From: Clostridiaceae bacterium
Lineage (GTDB): Bacteria; Bacillota; Clostridia; Oscillospirales; Acutalibacteraceae
DNA length: 64,000 bases
Direction of reading: 5' to 3'
Assembly (NCBI GenBank): GCA_021769555.1
Contig: JAETSR010000001.1
Span: forward strand, 434,001 to 498,000
Shown here: positions 9,323-17,915 of the stretch, piece by piece
Position numbering within the stretch: position 1 is the first letter of the stretch
How the letters are laid out: each line of letters begins with the position of its first letter
The notes under the pieces: generated by a model
Database searches by the model: none
What the model was told of the DNA's origin: nothing
Seen by the model: the letters and a program-made list of their open reading frames with translations, nothing else
Program-made: the position numbers and the translations under genes

Positions 9323-10112
9323 CCTGCTGGTGCTTGAAAAAAATCTTGCCCCCAGCCGTGAGCGGGCAAAGGCGCTGATTATGGCCGGGGAGGTCTATGT
9401 GGACAACCAGAAGGCCGATAAGCCCGGGGACCTCTACCCTGAGGACGCAAATGTGGAGTGCCGCAGCAGCGGGCTGAAATACGTGAGCCGGGGAGGCCTG
9501 AAGCTTGAGAAGGCCATGGAGGCGTTTGGCCTGGAGCTTGAGGGGCTCACCTGCATGGACGTGGGCGCCTCCACCGGCGGCTTCACCGACTGTATGCTGC
9601 AAAACGGAGCAAAAAGGGTATACTCCGTGGATGTGGGCTACGGCCAGCTGGCCTGGGAGCTTCGCGGCGACCCGAGGGTAGTGAACCTTGAGCGCACCAA
9701 CGCCCGGTATCTCTCCCGGGAGCAGGTGCCGGAGGACATAGGCTTTTTCTCCGCGGACGTCTCATTTATATCCCTCACGCTGATACTTCCCGCCGTGCGC
9801 CCTCTGCTGGGCGGGAGCGGCCGGGGGGTATGCCTGATAAAGCCCCAGTTCGAGGCGGGGCGGGAAAAGGTTGGCAAAAAGGGCGTTGTCCGGGACCCGG
9901 CGGTGCATATCGAAGTCATAGAGAAGATAACCGGCTTTGCCCTTTGCAGCGGCTTCTCGGTGCTGGGGCTGGACTTCTCGCCGGTGAAGGGCCCTGAGGG
10001 GAATATCGAGTACCTAATCCTCCTTGAGCGCTCGGACTCGCCGGTGATGGGAGAGGGCGTGCCGGGGGCCGGGGATGTGGTGAAAGCGTCCCATGAGAGC
10101 CTGGATAAGTAG
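9303..10112 (+). CDS. tlyA: TlyA-family rRNA 2'-O-methyltransferase
   Basis: TlyA enzymes methylate ribose 2'-OH groups of rRNA cytidines. The product has an N-terminal S4 RNA-binding domain (residues 1-60, with SRERAKALIMAG) and an FtsJ-type methyltransferase domain with the SAM motif MDVGASTGGFTDCML near residue 83. The Lys of the K-D-K-E tetrad is in CLIKPQFEAGREKVGK. I chose TTG at 9303 because GAGAGGAGGGG lies just upstream and the protein then starts in the S4 domain; it overlaps dxs by 20 bases. A hemolysin label sometimes used for this family is misleading. Confidence 0.92.
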   Translation: MPKKRLDLLVLEKNLAPSRERAKALIMAGEVYVDNQKADKPGDLYPEDANVECRSSGLKYVSRGGLKLEKAMEAFGLELEGLTCMDVGASTGGFTDCMLQNGAKRVYSVDVGYGQLAWELRGDPRVVNLERTNARYLSREQVPEDIGFFSADVSFISLTLILPAVRPLLGGSGRGVCLIKPQFEAGREKVGKKGVVRDPAVHIEVIEKITGFALCSGFSVLGLDFSPVKGPEGNIEYLILLERSDSPVMGEGVPGAGDVVKASHESLDK

Positions 10113-10133
10113 GGAGACAGGAGGCAGAGCCCC

Positions 10134-10967
10134 ATGAAAATAGCCATAGCGCCCAACCCGGCGAAAAAGCAGGCCCCGTCCCTGGGGGAGGAGGCCGCCC
10201 GCATACTCAGCGCCGCCGGCTGTGAGACCGTGCCCATAGACGGGATGTACGCGGAGGGGGCCCAGCGCCATGAGGCGGCGAAGCTGCTGAACGAGTGCGA
10301 CGTGCTGCTGGCCGTGGGCGGCGACGGCACGATTATAAGCGCCGCGAAGCTAGCCGCCGGGCTCAATAAGCCGCTTTTGGGCCTTAACGCCGGAAAGCTG
10401 GGCTTTACCGCCGGGCTCGAACCTGAACAGATAGGCCTTCTTCCAAAGCTGGCCCAGGGCCGTTGGCGGGAGGAGCACAGGATGATGCTCGAAGCTGTAC
10501 TGTATTCTGACGAGGGGCAGCGGAAATTTTTCGCCCTGAACGACTCCGTGGTATCGGCCGAGCTTGCGAAGATAGTTGAGTACAGGGTGGCTATAGATGA
10601 AAACCCCGGCTACCTTTACCGGGCCGACGGCTTTATTGTGGCTACCCCCACAGGCTCCACGGCCTACTCACTCTCGGCGGGCGGGCCGGTAGTGGAGCCC
10701 ACCCTGGACTGCATGATATACACGCCAATCTGCCCCCACTCCCTCTTTAACCGGAGCGTGGCCTTTGCTCCGGATACCCGGCTGGTGGTGGATATCCCCC
10801 GCAACCGCGGCAGGCTCTTCCTCACCGTGGACGGCGACGACCCGGTGGAGCTGCAGGCCGGGGACAGAATGATATTCGCAAGGGCCAGGCGCTATGCAAG
10901 GTTCATAAAGCTGACAGGCAATAATTTCTATGATATACTAAACCAGAAGCTGCTGGAAACTCAATAA
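10134..10967 (+). CDS. nadK: NAD kinase
   Basis: NadK phosphorylates NAD to NADP in the cytosol. The 277-residue protein has the diagnostic GGDGT motif (AVGGDGTIISAA) near residue 65, the NDSVV block, and the PTGSTAYSLSAGGP nucleotide-binding stretch near residue 165. Length is normal. The ATG at 10134 has GGGAGACAGGAGG upstream. It lies between tlyA and argR as in many Firmicutes. Confidence 0.95.
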   Translation: MKIAIAPNPAKKQAPSLGEEAARILSAAGCETVPIDGMYAEGAQRHEAAKLLNECDVLLAVGGDGTIISAAKLAAGLNKPLLGLNAGKLGFTAGLEPEQIGLLPKLAQGRWREEHRMMLEAVLYSDEGQRKFFALNDSVVSAELAKIVEYRVAIDENPGYLYRADGFIVATPTGSTAYSLSAGGPVVEPTLDCMIYTPICPHSLFNRSVAFAPDTRLVVDIPRNRGRLFLTVDGDDPVELQAGDRMIFARARRYARFIKLTGNNFYDILNQKLLETQ

Positions 10968-10996
10968 CTAAGGCTGCCACGCCGGAAAGGAACACT

Positions 10997-11449
10997 ATGA
11001 AGACCAGACGCCATACCAAAATTTTAGAGCTGATACGGGAGCACGACATAGAGACTCAGGAAGAGCTGCTCCAATACCTTCGCGAGGCAGGCTTTGACGT
11101 GACCCAGGCCACTGTGTCCCGGGACATAAAGGAGCTGCGCCTGATAAAGTCCCTGTCCGGCAGCGGCAGGTACAAGTACTCCGCCGGCAGCGACGGCGGC
11201 ACGGATATGTCCGCAAAGTTCCACTCGCTGTTTACAGACAGCGCCATATCTGTGGAGGCCGCCATGAATATCCTGGTGATAAAGTGCATGAACGGCATGG
11301 CCCAGGCGGTCTGCGCGTCTATGGACGCCATGTACTGGAAGGACTTTGTGGGCACCCTTGCCGGCGAGGACACTATCTTCGTGGCGTGCCGCACAGAGGC
11401 CGCCGCCAAAGAGGCCCGGGACGAGCTCCGACGGCTGCTGGCGAACTGA
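10997..11449 (+). CDS. argR: Arginine repressor ArgR/AhrC
   Basis: This is a hexameric, arginine-responsive DNA-binding regulator of arginine biosynthesis and catabolism. The 150-residue product has an N-terminal winged helix (TQEELLQYLREAGFDVTQ, then ATVSRDIKELRLIK) and the C-terminal arginine-binding/oligomer domain with GTLAGEDTIFVACR. It is typical in length and position, just upstream of recN. ATG at 10997 follows GGAAAGGAACACT. Confidence 0.95.
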   Translation: MKTRRHTKILELIREHDIETQEELLQYLREAGFDVTQATVSRDIKELRLIKSLSGSGRYKYSAGSDGGTDMSAKFHSLFTDSAISVEAAMNILVIKCMNGMAQAVCASMDAMYWKDFVGTLAGEDTIFVACRTEAAAKEARDELRRLLAN

Positions 11450-11499
11450 TTTTCATCAGCCGGGCTTAAAAGAAATTGCGGAAACGGAGGCTTTTGCGC

Positions 11500-13158
11500 G
11501 TGCTTTCAGAGCTTTTTATAAATAATATCGCCGTTATAGAGCGGGCGTCCATAGACCTGGAGCCGGGCTTCACCGTGCTCACAGGGGAGACCGGCGCGGG
11601 CAAATCCATGATAATCGACGCCATACACGCCGTGCTTGGTGAGCGCACCTCAAAGGAGCTTGTGCGTACCGGCGAGGCCTCGGCCTCGGTGTCGGCCATG
11701 TTCACCGGCCTCTCTGAGGACGCCCTGGCCATTCTCGACAGCCTTTCCGTGCCCAGGGAGGAGGACGGCTCACTATTAGTTCAGCGGGATATAAAGCTTG
11801 AGGGCCGCTCCTCCTGCAAGCTCAACGGCGCGCCCGCAACGGTCTCCATGCTAAAGGCCATAGCCCCCAGGCTCGTGGGCATACACGGCCAGCATGAGAG
11901 CTATGAGCTGCTCTCACCGGAGCTGCATATGACATATATCGACAGCTTCGCAAAGCTGGAGGGCCTTCTGGAAAAGTACCGGGCAGGCTATAAACGGCTC
12001 AGGGAGCTCCAGCGGCAGCTAAGGGAGCTGGACACGGACGAGAACGAGAAGAGCCGGAGAATGGACCTTCTGCGCTACCAGATAGAGGAGCTTGAGTCTG
12101 CAGGCATAACCCCCGGCGAGCGGGAGGCCCTGACCCAGAGCAGGGATATTGCCAGGAACAGCGAGCGCATTTCCTCGGCAGTGGAGCTGGTGAAGGCCAT
12201 GCTCGCCGGGGACGAGGAGCGAAGCGGCATACTTTCTGACGTGTCCGCCGCCGCGGGGGAGCTTGAGCGGGCGTCCGTCTTCATGCCCCAGCTTGAGGAG
12301 CCGGTGCAGAAGCTCAGAGAGGCCGGCTTTCTTTTGGAGGACGCGGACGCCTCCCTGCAGAGCCTGTCGGTGGACTTCGACCCAGGGGCACTGGACGAGA
12401 TAGAGGGCCGCCTGGACCTGTTGTACCGGCTGGGCCTCAAGTACGGGGAGAGCGAGGAGCAAATGCTCTCCTTCCTTGAGGGCTGCCGGGAGGAGCTGCA
12501 TAAAATAGAGTTCTCCGACGAGGAGAAGGAGCGCCTGACAGGGGAGTACGAGGGGGAGAAGCAGCGGACTATAGCCCTTGCAAAGGAGCTCTCCCAAAAG
12601 CGCCATACGGCCGCCGAGCGCTTCACCAGGCAGGTGAAGTCCGAGCTCGCCTTTCTGAACATGCCCGGGGTGGAGTTCGTCACCCAGATAGAGCGCGTGC
12701 CGCTGACCCCCACAGGCTGCGATAAGCTGCAGTTTTTGGTCTCGGCAAATAAGGGCGAGCCTCCGAAGCCCCTGTCAAAAATAGCCTCAGGCGGCGAGCT
12801 CTCGCGCATAATGCTTGCGGTGAAGACGGTGCTCTCGGGCCGGGACAAAATAGACACCCTTATCTTTGACGAGGTGGACGCGGGGGTCAGCGGGGCGGCG
12901 GCCAACCGCATAGGCGAGAAGCTCAAAGAGGTCAGCGAGAACCGCCAGGTGCTCTGTATCACCCACCTGGCCCAGATAGCCGCCATGGCGGACCACCACC
13001 TGCGCATAAGCAAGCACGTGGAGAAGGGCCGCACCTACACCCAGGTGGAGCCCCTGGACCTTGAGGGCCGCAAGCAGGAGCTGGCAAGGATAATCGGCGG
13101 GGACGAGATAACCCGGCTGCAGCTGGATATGGCCGGGGAAATGTTAAAAAAGGCTTGA
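11500..13158 (+). CDS. recN: DNA repair protein RecN
   Basis: RecN is an SMC-like ATPase acting early in double-strand break repair. The 552-residue protein has Walker A GETGAGKSMI near residue 30, a long central coiled coil (about residues 150-360), the ABC signature ASGGELSRIMLAVK, and Walker B with IFDEVDAGVSG. The GTG at 11500 gives the family N-terminus VLSELFINN and has CGGAGG ten bases upstream; an in-frame TTG at 11476 would add eight unconserved residues. The stop codon lies within the -35 box of the next promoter. Confidence 0.95.
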   Translation: MLSELFINNIAVIERASIDLEPGFTVLTGETGAGKSMIIDAIHAVLGERTSKELVRTGEASASVSAMFTGLSEDALAILDSLSVPREEDGSLLVQRDIKLEGRSSCKLNGAPATVSMLKAIAPRLVGIHGQHESYELLSPELHMTYIDSFAKLEGLLEKYRAGYKRLRELQRQLRELDTDENEKSRRMDLLRYQIEELESAGITPGEREALTQSRDIARNSERISSAVELVKAMLAGDEERSGILSDVSAAAGELERASVFMPQLEEPVQKLREAGFLLEDADASLQSLSVDFDPGALDEIEGRLDLLYRLGLKYGESEEQMLSFLEGCREELHKIEFSDEEKERLTGEYEGEKQRTIALAKELSQKRHTAAERFTRQVKSELAFLNMPGVEFVTQIERVPLTPTGCDKLQFLVSANKGEPPKPLSKIASGGELSRIMLAVKTVLSGRDKIDTLIFDEVDAGVSGAAANRIGEKLKEVSENRQVLCITHLAQIAAMADHHLRISKHVEKGRTYTQVEPLDLEGRKQELARIIGGDEITRLQLDMAGEMLKKA

Positions 13159-13183
13159 CAAACCGGGATTTATAGGTTAAAAT
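13155..13183 (+). promoter_or_regulatory. Promoter of the T-box/acetyltransferase/tyrS unit
   Basis: TTGACA (13155-13160), a 17-base spacer and TAAAAT (13178-13183) form a near-consensus sigma-A promoter. The -35 overlaps the recN stop codon. Transcription would start at about 13190, just before the T-box stem I. Confidence 0.8.
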
Positions 13184-13189
13184 AGCCCC

Positions 13190-13500
13190 AACGGTTGTGA
13201 CGGAATATGTAAGCGCCGCTCTATATGGCAAAGAGAGCCCGCGGCTGGTGTAAGCGGGAGCATGGCGGCGCCGAAGATACCTTCCTGAACCGCCCTTCTG
13301 AACGGCTGCAAGTAGGAGGGGCCGCGCGGCGCGCGTTACAGCGCCAGGGTATAATAGTTTTCGGTACTATTCGTGCCTCAAACTATCGTACCTGTTGAGA
13401 CCGGGGCTGTGAGGCTCCGGTGAACTGAGGTGGTACCGCGGCAATGACCGCCCTCTGTTAAAGCTGTGCTGACGCTGGCTTTTCAGAGGGCTTTTTGCGT
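13190..13500 (+). ncRNA. T-box riboswitch, tyrosine specifier
   Basis: The leader carries the conserved T-box element GAGGTGGTACCGCGG (13427-13441), which pairs with uncharged tRNA acceptor ends. Upstream are a stem I with AGAGAG-type and GGTGTAAGCG elements, and a TAC triplet (13278-13280, in GAAGATACCTTCC) placed where the specifier loop is expected. UAC is a Tyr codon and tyrS lies downstream, so the match is good. The competing terminator is at 13451-13496. Uncharged tRNA-Tyr should relieve termination and raise expression of the acetyltransferase and tyrS. The specifier assignment is by eye, without folding. Confidence 0.9.
13451..13496 (+). terminator. T-box leader terminator
   Basis: The arms CCCTCTG and CAGAGGG enclose about 30 bases and are followed by CTTTTT. 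The left arm directly follows the T-box sequence, so the antiterminator and terminator are mutually exclusive, as expected for a T-box. Confidence 0.85.
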
Positions 13501-13521
13501 CGGCGGGAAGGTGATGAAAAT

Positions 13522-13995
13522 ATGGTAACGCTAAAGCCGGCAGGGATGGAGGACGCCGAGGCCCTGCTGGACCTGCAGAAACAGGCGTTCAATGCTCTTT
13601 TGGAGAAGTATCGGGACTATGACACGAACCCGGCCATGGAGCCCCTGTCCACCCTGAGGCGCAAGCTCTCAGAGCGGGACTACTATTTTATCCAGCAGGA
13701 CGGCAGGAATGTGGGCTATATCGGCGTATGGCATTGGGATGATTCACTGCACATAACCCCCATAGGCCTGCTGCCAGAGTGTCAGGGGCAGGGGACAGGG
13801 CATGAGGCAATGCTCCTTCTTGAGGGACTTTACCCCAATAACCGCCGCTGGACGCTGGGCACCATTTTGCAGGAGCAGGGCCTCTGCCGGTTCTATGAGA
13901 GCCTGGGGTACAGGCGCACCGGGGAGGTCACCAATATCAAGCCTGGCATGGACGAAGCCGGATACGAAAAAGTAATTGACAGAGAGAAAGGATGA
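13522..13995 (+). CDS. GNAT-family N-acetyltransferase
   Basis: A 157-residue protein of the GCN5-related acetyltransferase fold: the acetyl-CoA loop region is GLLPECQGQGTGHEAML near residue 90, followed by the typical GLCRFYESLGYRRTGE strand. The substrate is unknown. The ATG at 13522 has GGGAAGGTGA eight bases upstream; an in-frame extension to 13495 would run into the T-box terminator. The gene lies between the T-box and tyrS, six bases before tyrS, so it should be induced by tyrosine starvation. This suggests a substrate tied to tyrosine, tRNA charging or amino-acid toxicity, which is inference. Confidence 0.85.
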   Translation: MVTLKPAGMEDAEALLDLQKQAFNALLEKYRDYDTNPAMEPLSTLRRKLSERDYYFIQQDGRNVGYIGVWHWDDSLHITPIGLLPECQGQGTGHEAMLLLEGLYPNNRRWTLGTILQEQGLCRFYESLGYRRTGEVTNIKPGMDEAGYEKVIDREKG

Positions 13996-14001
13996 ATAAA
14001 A

Positions 14002-15222
14002 ATGCAGATTTTTGATGAACTACAGGCCAGAGGGCTCATAGCCCAGACCACCGACGAGGACCATTTAAGGGACCTTTTCAATAACGGCAAGGCGGTCTTC
14101 TACATTGGCTTCGACTGCACCGCCGACAGCCTCACCGCCGGGCATTTCATGGCCCTCACCATGATGAAGCGCCTTCAAATGGCCGGGAACAAGCCCATCG
14201 CCCTTATCGGCGGGGCCACCACCATGATAGGCGACCCCTCCGGCCGCACGGATATGCGCCCAATGCTCACAAGGGAGGACATCGACCACAACGCCGAGTG
14301 TTTCCGGCGGCAGATGGAGAAGTTCATAGACTTCGGCGAGGGCAAGGCAATCATGCTCAACAACGCCGACTGGCTCTGCGACATCGGCTATATTGAGATA
14401 CTCCGGGAGGTTGGGGCCTGCTTCTCGGTGAACAATATGCTCCGGGCCGACTGCTATAAACAGCGCATGGAGAAGGGCCTCTCCTTCCTTGAGTTCAACT
14501 ACATGATTATGCAGTCATATGATTTTTACCATATGTATAAGAACTACGGCTGCAACGTCCAGGTGGGCGGGGACGACCAGTGGAGCAATATGCTCGGCGG
14601 CACGGAGCTCATCCGCCGCAAGCTCTCTAAGGACGCCCCGGCCATGACCATCACCCTCCTGACCGACTCCCAGGGCAAGAAGATGGGTAAGACCGCCGGG
14701 AACGCCGTCTGGCTGGACCCAAACAAGACCTCGCCCTTTGACTTCTACCAGTACTGGCGCAATGTGGACGACGGCAGCGTTATCAAATGCCTCAGAATGC
14801 TCACCTTCCTGCCCCTTGAGCAGATAGACGAGATGGCGGGCTGGAAGGACAGCCAGCTGAACCAGGCAAAGGAAGTGCTGGCCTTCGAGCTCACAAGGAT
14901 GGTCCACGGCGAGGAGGAGGCGAATAAGGCCCAGGAGGGGGCGAGGGCCCTGTTCAGCGCCGGTGGCAGCACCGCGAACATGCCCACCACCCAGCTTACA
15001 GAGGGCGACCTTACAGACGGACAGATAAGCGTCCTGGACCTTCTCGTAAAGACCGGCCTTGCCGCCTCCAAGGGCGAGGGCCGCAGGCTCGTACAGCAGG
15101 GCGGGGTCTCCGTCAACGATGAGAAGGTGACGGATATCTCGGCGGCCTTCCATGAGGCCCGGCTTAAAGAGGGGCTTGTCATAAAGAAGGGGAAGAAGGC
15201 ATTCCATAAGGCGGTGCTATGA
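14002..15222 (+). CDS. tyrS: Tyrosyl-tRNA synthetase
   Basis: TyrS charges tRNA-Tyr. The 406-residue class I synthetase has the HIGH-like region as TADSLTAGHFMALTMM, the Tyr-binding QVGGDDQWSN block, the KMSKS-type loop as GKKMGKT, and a C-terminal S4 domain (residues about 340-406, with EGRRLVQQGGVSVN). AGAAAGGATG precedes the ATG. It is controlled by the tyrosine T-box at 13190-13500, with an acetyltransferase gene in between. Confidence 0.97.
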   Translation: MQIFDELQARGLIAQTTDEDHLRDLFNNGKAVFYIGFDCTADSLTAGHFMALTMMKRLQMAGNKPIALIGGATTMIGDPSGRTDMRPMLTREDIDHNAECFRRQMEKFIDFGEGKAIMLNNADWLCDIGYIEILREVGACFSVNNMLRADCYKQRMEKGLSFLEFNYMIMQSYDFYHMYKNYGCNVQVGGDDQWSNMLGGTELIRRKLSKDAPAMTITLLTDSQGKKMGKTAGNAVWLDPNKTSPFDFYQYWRNVDDGSVIKCLRMLTFLPLEQIDEMAGWKDSQLNQAKEVLAFELTRMVHGEEEANKAQEGARALFSAGGSTANMPTTQLTEGDLTDGQISVLDLLVKTGLAASKGEGRRLVQQGGVSVNDEKVTDISAAFHEARLKEGLVIKKGKKAFHKAVL

Positions 15223-15294
15223 CAGAGGCCGTAAGAATACCGTAAAAGACCCGACACAGAATTTTACGAAAATCTTTGGAATATCGCAACAAAA

Positions 15295-15332
15295 ATATGG
15301 CATACTTTTTCCATGAAAAAAGTATGCCATAT
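15295..15332. repeat. Perfect 16-bp inverted repeat enclosing the start codon of the YfhO gene
   Basis: Arm 15295-15310 (ATATGGCATACTTTTT) is the exact reverse complement of 15317-15332; the six-base loop CCATGA contains the ATG at 15313. No Shine-Dalgarno sequence is visible upstream. In RNA this would be a long AU-rich hairpin presenting the start codon in its loop. It lacks the trailing U-run of a terminator. Confidence 0.85.
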
Positions 15333-17871
15333 TCATATATGCGCGGCAGTCTGCTGCGCGGCTGTCATAAGCGCCGTATACGCGGCGTTCGGGCTCTATC
15401 CCTTTGGGGAGAAGACCCTCTCCTGGTGCGACATGTCCCAGCAGGTGATACCACTGATGATGGAGCTGAAGGACGTCCTCACAGGGCGCGCCGGATGGTT
15501 TCTGAACCTGCAGAACGCGGGAGGCATGAGCTTCTGGGGAGTATTCTTCTTTTTCCTTGCAAGCCCCCTTAACCTTCTGGTGCTGTTTGTGGAGAAGGGG
15601 GACATATACCTGCTGGTAAACGTCCTTGTGCTGATAAAGCTCTCCCTCTCGGCGCTCACAGCCTCCGTGTTTTTTAAGACCGAAGCGCCCCGGCTCCCGC
15701 CACCGGCCCATCTTGCCCTGTGCCTCAGCTATGGCTTATGCGGCTACGGGCTGATGTACTATCAAAACCTGGTCTGGCTGGACGTCCTCTGCCTGTTCCC
15801 GCTGACCATGCTGGGCTTTCTCAGGCTGATTGAAAAGGGGAAATCCGGGCTGCTCACCCTCTGCCTGACGCTGAGCGTGATAATAAACTATTATCTCAGC
15901 TATATGCTGTTCCTTGCCATGATAATACTCGGGGCGGTTTTCATATTCACAGGCGCGAAAAAGGAGCGCCGCGGGGAGCTTGCGGGAAAGCTGGGGCTCA
16001 GCGCGGCCGGGGCGCTTCTCATGACGGCGGCGGTCTGGCTGCCATCCCTGCTCCAATGCCTGTCCTCAGCCCGCACGGATAAGGGCGTGGTGCAGTCCAT
16101 ACAGTCAGGCGGCCTGCTGACAAATATTGAAACGGCCATGCCGGTGCTCATGTGCACCATAGGCGCGGCCTCGCTGCCCCTTATAGGGAGATTTTTCCCA
16201 AAGACCCCGCGGGCCCGGGCGGTCAAAATCTGCTGGGTTCTTACAGTGATTCCCATGGTGATAGAGCCCATAAACAAGCTCTGGCATATGGGCAGCTATC
16301 AGGCGTTCCCGGTGCGGTACGGCTATATGCCCGTATTCCTTGGCCTCTGGTACCTGGCCCTGGGGCTGGGCTCTCAGCCGAAACCCGGGGCAGGGGGGAG
16401 CAGGCCGCTCCTGCTTGCGCCTGTACTGGCCCTGCCGGTCATATCGGGGGCGTATATCCTTTGCGCCCGCTTTGAGGAGATAAGCTCATATACCTCTAAG
16501 CTTTGGGTCAGCAAGGCGGGCGCGCTGTGCCTTGCGCTGTTCTGGCTGACATGCCTGGCGGCGCTGCTGGGGGTGTGCCGGGCGTATTCCTTCGGGCCTT
16601 CCCGGCGCTTAGGCTCCTGGGCCCTGCTATGTATTGTGCTCATACAGTCGGCAGTACAGCTGCCGGCGTTTATAGGCTCCGCGGCGAACCTGCCGTCCAA
16701 AAGCCTCGAGGTCATCTCATCGGACCCTATCGAAGACAAAGGCCTTTACAGGGTCAAGCAGGAGAAAAAGTTCTGCCATGTAAACCTCCTGGGCGGCATG
16801 GGATACCCCACCCTGAACCACTATACCTCCCTAACAGACGCCCGCTTTCTGGCCGTGATGAAAAAGCTCGGCTATTCCTCCTACTGGATGGAGACCTCCG
16901 GCTGCTGCGGCACCGGGGCCAGCGATATACTCCTGTCAAACAAGTATATCCTGGACGGGGACCTGAACTGGCGGCCCACCGGCAGCGGAAACCTGGGATA
17001 TATCGTGCCCTCGGGGACGCTCCCGGAAACATTGGAGCTAAAGGACCGCTTACAGCTCCAAAATGAGCTCTGCGCCAGCCTGACCGGCAGGGAGCTCTTT
17101 ACAAAGTACGAGCCCATAGAGGGAAAAGCCGCCGAGGGGGACGGCGGGATATATCCTGAGGAGGGCAGCTTCCGCTATGAAATCCCGGTAAAACAGCGGG
17201 AGACCCTGTACTTCGACGCCTTCGACTGCATTTCCACAAGCCTCCGGGAGGCGGCATATGACGGCTTCACCGTCAAAGTGAACGGCGACATGGCGGCTGA
17301 GAGCTACCCCACCCAGCGCTGCAACGGCATACTGGACCTGGGCAGCTTTGAGAACGAGACCGTCCGCGTGGAGATAACCGTCCGCAAGCCCTTGAAGCTC
17401 TGCTCCTTCGGGGTCTGGGGCCTGAGAGACACGGATATGCTGGCCCGCTCGCTACCGAACGCCGATTTGCGCTATGAGCACGGCAGAATCACAGGCAGCG
17501 CCGGCGCTGAGAGTGGGCAGTCCCTCTTTCTGTCCGTCCCCTGGTACGACGGGATGAGGGTGCAGGTAAACGGCAGGACGGTGCAGGTGAGGCAGGTCCT
17601 GGACTGCTTCATGGAAATCCCCCTTTCACAGGGGCACAATGAAATCACAGTCAGCTATATACCCGCCGGCCTGATACCGGGTGCGGTAATAAGCGTTACA
17701 GCCGTGCTTCTGGCAGCGCTGTACCGTCTGCTAAGGGAAAAGCGCCCGGTGAGAGCGGCAGCGGAAGTGTGGAACAGGCACGCGCAGACGGCATTAAAGC
17801 TGGGCTTCGCCGCCGTCATGCTTATCGTATACCTGTCCCCCCTGGTGATTTGGACAGCAAAGTTTATATAA
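15313..17871 (+). CDS. YfhO-family polytopic membrane protein
   Basis: An 852-residue membrane protein resembling the YfhO family, which takes part in glycosylation of surface polymers such as lipoteichoic acid in Gram-positive bacteria. About twelve membrane segments fill the first 480 residues. The motif DMSQQVIPLMMELKDVL and the region NAGGMSFWGVFFFFLASP resemble the family N-terminus. A large extracytoplasmic C-terminal region (about 490-800) is followed by a last helix near 830. The start codon is in the loop of a perfect inverted repeat and has no ribosome site, so expression may be regulated or the true start may differ. A glycosyltransferase role is inferred from the family. Confidence 0.8.
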   Translation: MKKVCHIHICAAVCCAAVISAVYAAFGLYPFGEKTLSWCDMSQQVIPLMMELKDVLTGRAGWFLNLQNAGGMSFWGVFFFFLASPLNLLVLFVEKGDIYLLVNVLVLIKLSLSALTASVFFKTEAPRLPPPAHLALCLSYGLCGYGLMYYQNLVWLDVLCLFPLTMLGFLRLIEKGKSGLLTLCLTLSVIINYYLSYMLFLAMIILGAVFIFTGAKKERRGELAGKLGLSAAGALLMTAAVWLPSLLQCLSSARTDKGVVQSIQSGGLLTNIETAMPVLMCTIGAASLPLIGRFFPKTPRARAVKICWVLTVIPMVIEPINKLWHMGSYQAFPVRYGYMPVFLGLWYLALGLGSQPKPGAGGSRPLLLAPVLALPVISGAYILCARFEEISSYTSKLWVSKAGALCLALFWLTCLAALLGVCRAYSFGPSRRLGSWALLCIVLIQSAVQLPAFIGSAANLPSKSLEVISSDPIEDKGLYRVKQEKKFCHVNLLGGMGYPTLNHYTSLTDARFLAVMKKLGYSSYWMETSGCCGTGASDILLSNKYILDGDLNWRPTGSGNLGYIVPSGTLPETLELKDRLQLQNELCASLTGRELFTKYEPIEGKAAEGDGGIYPEEGSFRYEIPVKQRETLYFDAFDCISTSLREAAYDGFTVKVNGDMAAESYPTQRCNGILDLGSFENETVRVEITVRKPLKLCSFGVWGLRDTDMLARSLPNADLRYEHGRITGSAGAESGQSLFLSVPWYDGMRVQVNGRTVQVRQVLDCFMEIPLSQGHNEITVSYIPAGLIPGAVISVTAVLLAALYRLLREKRPVRAAAEVWNRHAQTALKLGFAAVMLIVYLSPLVIWTAKFI

Positions 17872-17874
17872 AAA

Positions 17875-17898
17875 TGCCTCCCGGCATTCCGGGAGGCA
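17875..17898 (-). terminator. Terminator of the lysine operon
   Basis: Ten-base perfect arms TGCCTCCCGG/CCGGGAGGCA with a four-base loop. On the minus strand they are followed by a T-run (complement of 17870-17874), directly after the ACT-domain gene. It may also stop transcripts coming from the YfhO gene. Confidence 0.85.
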
Positions 17899-17915
17899 CT
17901 CGCCTTTATGAAGCC

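Noticed and set aside
9303..10112. Hemolysin
   Set aside because: TlyA-family proteins are often so named, but the S4 and FtsJ-type domains show an rRNA methyltransferase.
15295..15332. Rho-independent terminator of tyrS
   Set aside because: The stem is perfect but is AU-rich, has no U-run after it in either direction and contains the start codon of the next gene.
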